NCBI GenBank assembly: GCA_963666575.2
Contig: CAXXYG010000013.1
Coordinates: 1 to 64,000 of the forward strand
Origin: JABMQB01 sp963666575
Lineage (GTDB): Bacteria > Bacteroidota > Bacteroidia > Bacteroidales > Prolixibacteraceae
Length of the DNA: 64,000 nt
Reading direction: 5' to 3'
Below are positions 57,813-64,000 of the stretch, in pieces. Below the pieces are notes generated by a model. That model saw only the letters and a list, made by a program, of their open reading frames with translations, was not told the DNA's origin and ran no database searches. Position numbers and translations under genes: made by a program. Each line of letters starts with the position of its first letter. The stretch's first letter is position 1.

Positions 57813-58724
57813 TTAATCCACCAATCGCACCGGAATGATGTTAATATTATTTTGGGCAAAAAGCTCTTTTGTAAGGACTATATTTTTTGTAAAACCCAAC
57901 AAAAAACCACCTCCACCTGACCCAAGGATTTTTAAATACCAGTTTTTATTTTTAAGTCCGTCTTCAATAATCACATCCCAGTTTTTTGGTATCATCCCTG
58001 TCAAATTCTGTAACTGAAACCGTATCAATATCTCAAGCTCTTCAAAAAAAACTTCCCAGTTATTTAAAAAACTACTTACACTTTTATTATTACTTGGTAT
58101 ATATACATTTTCAAATAACCTCCTAAAAAATGTGTTTTTGTACTGTTGTTGAAAATAATTCATAACATCACTTGTCGAAGAATGTATTTGTGTATTAATC
58201 AGGAAAATGCCTACACTTTCATCGTAACTTAAATCACTTAATCCAACTATTTTGGGTGGCTTGTTATCAGCAATTAAAACAGATTTATTCAGAAAAGAGA
58301 CCAAAGGATCAATACCTGAACTATTACCATGGTAAAATGACTCCAATTGAGCCAGATAAGTTTTTAATTCACCCAATCTATTGGTTGTAAATTCGGGCAA
58401 TAAATTGTATTCTTCAAAAACGGAGGCGACCAAAGCCCCTGAACTTCCTAAACCATAATTTTGGGGTATAGTTGATTCAAAATAGAGTCCATTTAGCAAA
58501 TCTTCTTCAAACCTTAAAATATCTAAAAACGATATATTTTTTCCTTTCAGAAACTGTAAAAAAGCTCCTAGTTTTTTCTGATTGGCCAAAACAATACTAT
58601 TTGGATTTTTATCGAACTTTAGCCTGCCCAAAAATTCTGAAAAAGGAATTGCCAATGCTGAAGAACCATACAGCACAGAATATTCACCAAATAACATTAG
58701 TTTTGAACTAAAGGTTTTTACCAT
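57813..58724 (-). CDS. mvk: Mevalonate kinase-type GHMP kinase
   Basis: 303 residues. GHMP motifs: FSSKLMLFGEYSVLYGSSAL (motif 1), IPQNYGLGSSGALVASVFEE (motif 2, ATP loop), HGNSSGIDPLVSF (catalytic Asp) and LKILGSGGGGFLLGFT (motif 3). Lies in the mevalonate operon, where it most likely phosphorylates mevalonate. Its start overlaps the end of the diphosphomevalonate decarboxylase gene by 17 bp. Confidence 0.88.
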   Translation of the reverse strand: MVKTFSSKLMLFGEYSVLYGSSALAIPFSEFLGRLKFDKNPNSIVLANQKKLGAFLQFLKGKNISFLDILRFEEDLLNGLYFESTIPQNYGLGSSGALVASVFEEYNLLPEFTTNRLGELKTYLAQLESFYHGNSSGIDPLVSFLNKSVLIADNKPPKIVGLSDLSYDESVGIFLINTQIHSSTSDVMNYFQQQYKNTFFRRLFENVYIPSNNKSVSSFLNNWEVFFEELEILIRFQLQNLTGMIPKNWDVIIEDGLKNKNWYLKILGSGGGGFLLGFTKNIVLTKELFAQNNINIIPVRLVD

Positions 58725-59793
58725 AATACCCTATCTCCTCCGGACCTCCACCCTGTTTATCATGAATAATTTTTCCTTCACTACAAAATAAAACCAATTC
58801 ATTATTTATAAAAAACCGCACCTTGTCACGTCACTTTTTCGGGATACAGTACATGTACATTAGGCCCGGCATCAATAGTAAAAACAACTGGAATATTTGA
58901 TTGTTTCCTAAAATCACGAATTTTTTCGATTACCTTGAAATGTATTTGGTTTTAACAACACATACCAGGGATCGGAAGTAAGCATCAACGCATGTATTGC
59001 CAAAGCTTCTGCTTCAACAATAGCAGCAAATTTTTCAAAATCACCTGTTTTTAATTGCCCCAATTAATGATTTATAATTATGATTTGCCTGCTGAATCCT
59101 GGTTTTTTTATAAACGTGGTTATCCATTAATTGATGTCCCTTGTGAACTTCCAACTTTTTTGGGGCTTCTCATCGATTATTAAAATGGAATCCAACAAAT
59201 TCTGAAATATAGGAGCAACTATCAGTATCAAGCTGACTGAGCAACTAAATCGGATGAATGCCCTGGTAATACATTTGATAAACCCCATGCACACATAACC
59301 TCCATACACCGACCGGCAGGCACTTCCGGAACCCAATCGGGCCAATTCCGAAGCTTTTGTAAAAAACTCATCGTCCATTTCGCCATCTATTAATACGGTA
59401 CTCAATCGATGTTAAACACAATGCCAGCGAACTCATTGCCGAAGCCGATGAAGCAATACCCGCCGAATGTGGAAAACTATTGCTGCTTGTTATTGAAAAA
59501 AAATATTCTGTTAAAAAAGGCAACTGGGGAATTAAAGATTTTAAATAGTTGAAAATCCTGTTTTGAAAACCACCATTTTCTTTTCCTTCAAACCGGAACT
59601 CGAACGTAATAAGGCAGTCGGATTGACTTTTTTTTGAATATTCAATTTTTGTTTCCGAATACGAATTTGCCAAAGTCATACTCAATGACGGATTCAAAGG
59701 AATTTGATTGGGAAGTTTTCCCCAATACTTTACCAATGCTATATTTGAAGGACTTCGCCATTGAACCTTCTTAGTTTCAGATTTGTTTGCCAT
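58708..59793 (-). pseudogene. mvaD: Diphosphomevalonate decarboxylase, several frameshifts
   Basis: The N-terminal part from ATG 59793 is intact: VQWRSPSNIALVKYWGKLPN, NSFPHSAGIASSASAMSSLA. Near 59,400 the frame breaks and continues in others as DGEMDDEFFTKASELARLGS, GSACRSVYGGYVCMG, FQNLLDSILIIDEKPQK, GDFEKFAAIVEAEALAIHAL, VVFTIDAGPNVHVLYPEKV and IIHDKQGGGPEEIGYYGKN with stop at 58708-58710. These are the expected motifs in order, so the gene is complete apart from about five indels in 58.75-59.41 kb. It makes isopentenyl diphosphate from mevalonate diphosphate and would be essential in this pathway, so sequence error is much more likely than loss. Confidence 0.9.
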
Positions 59794-59799
59794 TCAACT

Positions 59800-60732
59800 T
59801 TAATCAACAATTTCGTCAATTACAAGTTCATGCCATTTAAACAAAGTTGTTAATCCTTTTGATTCAAAATACAATCTTATTTCACTTTCAGGTTTTTCTG
59901 AAGCTACTAAAACAAAATCGCCGCCCCATGCACCCAATGGTTTAATTATACCATCAAAATCGGTAAAATATTGATTTTGAACCGATGTAACATTTAATAC
60001 TTTCTCCATCAACAAATTATGCTCACTTAACATTTTTCTGAAAAGCACAAAGTCAGACTCAAAACTTATTTTTTCGGTTATTTCTGAAATGGAATCAATT
60101 TCAATTTGTGAAGGACGATTATGTTTTAGATACCACCCTATACTTTGTTCTGTACTTTTTTTATTCCCCAGCCATACCAGATAAAGGTTTTCAGAGAAAG
60201 GCGGATTAAAATTGACAGGTTGAATTAACCGTCCCTCCGCTTGATTTTGGTAAACGATTGGAGTTTTTGCCCTGGCGCATGCAATATCATAACCCGATCC
60301 GTTAGATACTATATTATTTAATTCAAAAGGGTCAATATTTGCCCAATACGCCAGGTTCGAAATAAGTGTGCTGCTACTTCCGAATCCCCAATCGGGCGAA
60401 AATTCTAAAAAATTATTAACTGCACACAAATTTTTTTCTGAGAGAAACTCTGGATTTAACTTTCTGGCCGCAAGAAGTAGATTACGTATATAATCCACAT
60501 TTCCAAAATCCATATTATTGGTAATCCTGATAGAATCAATTAAAATAGTACTGTTAAACCAGCATTTATTATTAAAAAAACTCTTCCACCTTATAAAATT
60601 ATTTGTTTCACCTCTTTCGACAGTCATTTTTTGCCCCAGTTTTAAAGGAACAGCTAATGCTTTTGCCCCATTTAAAACAAGGTATTCGGCAGTAATCAAT
60701 AATTTACCTTTTGAATAAAAACTTTGGGCCAT
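59800..60732 (-). CDS. GYDIA-type GHMP kinase of the mevalonate pathway
   Basis: 310 residues. GHMP start SKGKLLITAEYLVLNGAKAL, ATP loop SPDWGFGSSSTLISNLAYWA, and the family-defining GSGYDIACARAKTP. A late motif is LGAWGGDFVLV. GYDIA-type kinases occur in Bacteroidota mevalonate operons and are thought to supply the phosphomevalonate kinase step, since no standard enzyme for it is present. That role is by position. The ATG is adjacent to the HMG-CoA reductase stop and the stop is 6 bp from mvaD. Confidence 0.9.
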   Translation of the reverse strand: MAQSFYSKGKLLITAEYLVLNGAKALAVPLKLGQKMTVERGETNNFIRWKSFFNNKCWFNSTILIDSIRITNNMDFGNVDYIRNLLLAARKLNPEFLSEKNLCAVNNFLEFSPDWGFGSSSTLISNLAYWANIDPFELNNIVSNGSGYDIACARAKTPIVYQNQAEGRLIQPVNFNPPFSENLYLVWLGNKKSTEQSIGWYLKHNRPSQIEIDSISEITEKISFESDFVLFRKMLSEHNLLMEKVLNVTSVQNQYFTDFDGIIKPLGAWGGDFVLVASEKPESEIRLYFESKGLTTLFKWHELVIDEIVD

Positions 60733-62030
60733 TAGTTATTTTTAATAAAGTTTTCAACTTCGGAATAAACAACCGTTTTGCCTATGAAATAATCCTCGGC
60801 CAGTTGTTTTTGTGCTGGTGTAGCTTCTAATTGTGTAAGTATATTTTTTAGGTGTAATTTCATATGGCCTTGTTGAATACCTTTACCAATTAATGCAGCG
60901 ATTGCTGAAAAATTACTTGCCAGTCCGGCAACAGCAAACAATCCCATTAATTCTTTAGCCGAAGGATTCTGCAACAATTTAAGCGACAATTTAGCCAGAG
61001 GGTGAATACTGGTTGTACCTCCAACAATTCCAATATTCATGGGCATTTTTATGGAAAAGCGAAACCTTTCATCTTCAATATTTATTTCTGATAACCCCGA
61101 ATAGGCCCCATTGCGGCAAGCATAAGCATGGCCAGCTGCTTCAATGGCGCGCCAATCGTTTCCGGTAGCTATCGCCAACGAATCGATGCCATTAAAAATC
61201 CCTTTATTATGCGTAACAGCCCGCGATACATCAACATTCGAAATTTGAATTGCTTTTTGAAAACGATTAGCAAATTCACTACCAGACATGCCTTCAACAA
61301 ATCCATTTAATTCATCAAAAGCACATTCAACTGAGGCTTCCACCAAACAATCGGGTGTATAATTTGATAAAATTGCCATTATTATTTCGGGTTCTTTTTC
61401 AGAAGGAAACTGATTTTTCAGGAAATCCAGAAACACCTGCCCCAGTTTTTCAAGAACTGAATTAATAAAATTTGCTCCCATGGCATCCTGCGTGTCAAAA
61501 TCAACATCTAACTGGTAATAATTTGGGATATCAGCGGTTTTATCCAGCAACCGAAAAGCAAGGATTCCACCACCTCGCTGACGCATATTTTGTGTAATAT
61601 TGATCAGTTTCTGATTTTGCTATTTTTAAAAACTCCGGAAAAACCTTTCCCAACACATCAATTTCCCCTTGCCAAAAAAAATGAACCTGCCCTTTTTTAA
61701 TGGTTCCAATACTGTGGTTTTAAATCCCCCTCGTGCATACCAAAATTTTGCAGCACTTGCCAAAGCTGCCACTACTGAACTTTCTTCGGTAACCAAAGGC
61801 AGCACGTAATTGGTGTTATTTATTTTGAAGTTAGGAGCCAAACCAAAAGGCAAACCAAAATGAGCGGCAGTATTTTCACTCATACTATTTAGAATTTCAG
61901 AATCGGCTTTGTTGCCCCAATTATAGGATTGGATTTGGGCAGTACTTTCGCCGGTTAATTCAGCCACTAAAGCAACTTTTTGCTTTTTATCCCATTTCGA
62001 AAAACCATTAATAAACTGAATTTCCTTCAT
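60732..62030 (-). pseudogene. mvaA: Hydroxymethylglutaryl-CoA reductase (class II), two frameshifts
   Basis: Starts at ATG 62030 with MKEIQFINGFSKWDKKQKVA. Conserved: ENTAAHFGLPFGLAPNFKIN (substrate Glu/Asn region), PLVTEESSVVAALASAAKFW, then DAMGANFINSVLEKLGQVF (Asp-Ala-Met-Gly-Ala-Asn), AVTHNKGIFNGIDSLAIATG (catalytic Lys) and VGGTTSIHPLAKLSLKLL. About 430 residues, matching class II (bacterial) enzymes. Breaks are at the A-run near 61673-61681 and near 61572-61585, each one base. It converts HMG-CoA to mevalonate, the committed step. HMG-CoA synthase is not in this window. Confidence 0.92.
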
Positions 62031-62035
62031 CCCAA

Positions 62036-63028
62036 TTATTTTACTTTTAATAAAGCCTGAGCCAACCTGTAACCTTTTAGCTGGTTCTCGACAAATAATT
62101 GAAGTTGGCTATAACTGTTTTGAGCGTGTTTTAAAAAAGCAGCTCCCTGCCCATAAACAGCGGGCAAAGGGCTTTGAGAAACCAAATAATAACCGTCTAA
62201 AAAATTAGCAATACCACCTGATATTATTAATTGTTGACACTTGGTATTTTTTTCATCCTGAACAATTTCTTTGATATAATTAACCATTTCGAAAGCCGAA
62301 TGCCCAACATAAACAAGTGGTTCAAATGGATTCGCTTCAGGACTATCAGACCTTAATACTTCCAGCTTTGAAAAATTCGTGCCTCCAAATGCTCCAAACT
62401 CGATGGCTGCCAAAGGTAATTTTAACAATTGCCGGAGGCTTTTGGGGCCCATTCCCTGCCCTACCTCTTTGACTATAAGTGGAAAATCTATTTTCTCAAG
62501 TAATCGTTTAATGGTATCAATGGGTGGATTTTTTACATAGTCACCTTCGGGCTGAAACCACTCCTGCATAAGATTTACATGAAGAATTAATCCATCGGTT
62601 TGAAGCTCATTAACTAACCGAATTATATTATCTGTTTTTTTAGTATGAAGCAATTCTTCAACTTGTGCAATTCCTAAATTAGCATAAAACGGAAGGTTGT
62701 CACCAATTATATTTCGTAAATCAAAATCGGGCCAAAATATTTTGTCGGTTAATAATTTCCGGCATGAACCAAGCCCCATACCAAATCCAAACTCACGGCA
62801 AACCTGCGCTAACCTGGAATTTATTTCCCCGGCATTTTTTGTTCCTCCTGTCATGCTCGAAACCCAAAAAGGAGTCCGCACCTTTTTTCCCAGAAAAATA
62901 AATTCCTCGTCGCCTGATTGTGGATGGCCCGATAATAATGGTTCATAATAAAACCTTTTATCGTTTTTGAGTTCAGTTAATTGTGCCTGAAAAGCGAGGT
63001 TTATGTGGTCAGATTTACGGTCATTCAT
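62036..63028 (-). CDS. fni: Type 2 isopentenyl-diphosphate delta-isomerase
   Basis: 330 residues. FMN-dependent IDI-2 features: MNDRKSDHINLAFQAQL, FWVSSMTGGTKNAGEINSRL, PLIVKEVGQGMGPKSLRQLL, EFGAFGGTNFSKLEV and ISGGIANFLDGYYL. Interconverts IPP and DMAPP using reduced FMN and Mg2+. Appears to be the first gene of the mevalonate operon; a repeat-bearing gap separates it from the acyl-CoA dehydrogenase gene. Confidence 0.95.
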   Translation of the reverse strand: MNDRKSDHINLAFQAQLTELKNDKRFYYEPLLSGHPQSGDEEFIFLGKKVRTPFWVSSMTGGTKNAGEINSRLAQVCREFGFGMGLGSCRKLLTDKIFWPDFDLRNIIGDNLPFYANLGIAQVEELLHTKKTDNIIRLVNELQTDGLILHVNLMQEWFQPEGDYVKNPPIDTIKRLLEKIDFPLIVKEVGQGMGPKSLRQLLKLPLAAIEFGAFGGTNFSKLEVLRSDSPEANPFEPLVYVGHSAFEMVNYIKEIVQDEKNTKCQQLIISGGIANFLDGYYLVSQSPLPAVYGQGAAFLKHAQNSYSQLQLFVENQLKGYRLAQALLKVK

Positions 63029-63061
63029 TATAATAATTTATTTATCAATGTATATAACACA

Positions 63062-63192
63062 GTTCGACAAGCTCACTGTGACACAAAATAAAAATCTCAG
63101 CCATATTGAACAGTCGTACTATTTTTACTTAGTTATTATAACGCTTCGATAAACTGCGGATGACACTCCAGTCATGGTGAGCTTAACGAACC
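63062..63192. repeat. Intergenic inverted-repeat element
   Basis: Arm 1 GTTCGACAAGCTCACTGTGA (63062-63081) is an imperfect inverted copy of arm 2 (63171-63192, GTCATGGTGAGCTTAACGAA and two more bases). A third partial copy, CTTCGATAAACTGCGGATGA, lies at about 63143-63162. The wording matches the common dispersed gene-boundary element (ttcgacaagctcaccatgac type) seen across many bacterial genomes. It has no coding capacity. Confidence 0.6.
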
Positions 63193-63217
63193 ATTTTTGA
63201 TAATATAGTCTTTAAAT

Positions 63218-64000
63218 CTACAACAAATTTTCTTCAGCACTTTTAATTATTTTACGCGAAATGACCATTCGTAAAATTTCGCTGGTACCTTCACCAATCT
63301 GTAATAAACGCTGGTCGCGGTAAAACCGTTCGATATGGTTTTCGCTGAGTAAACCGGCACCACCAAATATTTGTATGGCTTCATCGGTCACTTCTTTTGC
63401 CACTTCAGAACAATACAATTTAGCTATGGCCGATTGTTTTCCAAATTCAAATCCATTATCTTTTAACCAACAGGCATTATACAACGTATTCCGGGCATTT
63501 TCGATTTTTACTTCCATATCGGCAAGCTTAAAAGCAACTGCCTGAAATTCGGCTATTTTTTTTCCAAATTGTTTCCGTTTAACCGCATATTGTGCAGCCA
63601 TTTCGAATGCCCCCTGTGCACAACCTAATCCTAAAGCTGCAATTGACAACCGGCCATTATCAATGGTTTTGAGCATAATACGAATCCCTTTCCCTCGCTC
63701 GCCAAGAATGTTTTCCTCCGGCACTTTAACATTATCGTATTTAATATGGCCATTATCGGCTGCACGCCAAACAAGCTTGCCAGTCATTGGTTTGGAGGTA
63801 ACACCCATCGAATTATTCTCAACCAAAATGGCTGAGATCTCCTTTTTACCTCCTGCCCTTGCTCCTGTAATTGCAGCAACAGTAATACCTTTACTTAAGG
63901 CTGAACTACCGTTGGTGATAAACAACTTAGAACCGTTTATATTCCAAAAACCATTTCCCAAATCAGCGGTTGTTTCCAACCCCTGGACATCGGAGCCAGC
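63218..64000 (-). CDS. Acyl-CoA dehydrogenase, N-terminus beyond the window
   Basis: The frame is open to the window edge (A-G-S-D-V-Q-G-L-E-T-T-A at the edge), so the visible 260 residues are the C-terminal two thirds. FAD/substrate motifs: the edge sequence AGSDVQGLETTA matches the EAGSD box, and FWNINGSKLFITNGSSALSK, RGKGIRIMLKTIDNGRLSIA, FEMAAQYAVKRKQFGKKIAE and ATAGLYCSEVAK-like AIAKLYCSEVAKEVTDEAIQ follow. The catalytic Glu lies in IFGGAGLLSENHIERFYRDQ, followed by QIGEGTSEILRMVIS. It catalyses alpha,beta-dehydrogenation of acyl-CoA. Specificity (short-chain or branched) cannot be told. Confidence 0.93.
   Translation of the reverse strand, partial: AGSDVQGLETTADLGNGFWNINGSKLFITNGSSALSKGITVAAITGARAGGKKEISAILVENNSMGVTSKPMTGKLVWRAADNGHIKYDNVKVPEENILGERGKGIRIMLKTIDNGRLSIAALGLGCAQGAFEMAAQYAVKRKQFGKKIAEFQAVAFKLADMEVKIENARNTLYNACWLKDNGFEFGKQSAIAKLYCSEVAKEVTDEAIQIFGGAGLLSENHIERFYRDQRLLQIGEGTSEILRMVISRKIIKSAEENLL

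Noticed and set aside
1..64000. tRNA, rRNA or insertion sequence genes
   Set aside because: Gaps were read on both strands and no cloverleaf, rRNA segment or transposase was recognised. A covariance-model scan could still find a small RNA I missed.

Overview
The window is low-G+C DNA with the gene content of a free-living, glycan-degrading member of the Bacteroidota. The signs are a SusC/SusD pair behind an ECF sigma factor and FecR anti-sigma factor, many lipoproteins and secreted glycoside hydrolases, DUF4251/DUF4252 proteins, and no clear Shine-Dalgarno pattern. A mevalonate-pathway operon with a GYDIA-type GHMP kinase, and a eukaryotic-type citrate synthase, point away from Bacteroides/Prevotella and toward an environmental lineage such as Marinilabiliales/Prolixibacteraceae. 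That placement is an inference. I found no rRNA, tRNA, CRISPR array, insertion sequence or prophage.

Layout. 0-5 kb: DUF4251 protein, SfsA, DUF4252 lipoprotein and a secreted S9 peptidase, all frame-broken, plus a degenerate 42-bp tandem repeat. 5.5-11 kb: UmuD/UmuC translesion polymerase, lipoproteins, a PQQ-type propeller, FolE and a small unknown protein. 11-14.3 kb: SMP-30 lactonase behind a GH2 enzyme. 14.8-17.9 kb: an unusual three-gene unit in which two pyruvoyl (phosphatidylserine decarboxylase-like) enzymes flank a Pro-1 tautomerase-like protein. 18.2-31.9 kb: a polysaccharide utilisation locus on the minus strand (sigma, FecR, SusC, SusD, Tat-exported Gfo/Idh oxidoreductase, Tat-exported TIM-barrel protein, GH78 rhamnosidase), with a GH29 fucosidase divergent from it. 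33.6-39.9 kb: a TCA block (aconitase, NADP-type IDH, a second IDH that looks NAD-specific, citrate synthase). 39.9-45.5 kb: divergent GH3 and GH2 genes with many indels. 45.5-47.2 kb: DsrE-like protein and a PQQ-type propeller. 47.5-53.7 kb: ribose-type ABC transporter with two polyol/sugar dehydrogenases. 53.7-56.9 kb: MBL-fold hydrolase, GNAT, DUF1080 protein and an FNR-type reductase. 56.9-63.0 kb: lipA at the end of the mevalonate operon (mevalonate kinase, diphosphomevalonate decarboxylase, GYDIA kinase, HMG-CoA reductase, type-2 IPP isomerase). 63.2-64 kb: a partial acyl-CoA dehydrogenase.

The genes describe an organism that takes up rhamnose/fucose-containing oligosaccharides through a SusCD system under sigma/anti-sigma control. 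It trims them outside the cytoplasm, imports a small sugar or polyol by ABC transport, and burns carbon through an oxidative TCA branch with two IDH isoforms. Broken frames cluster in patches (0-5 kb, 41.4-43.4 kb, 58.7-59.4 kb, 61.6 kb). Family-conserved protein sequence continues across every break, so uncorrected long-read indels explain them better than real pseudogenes.
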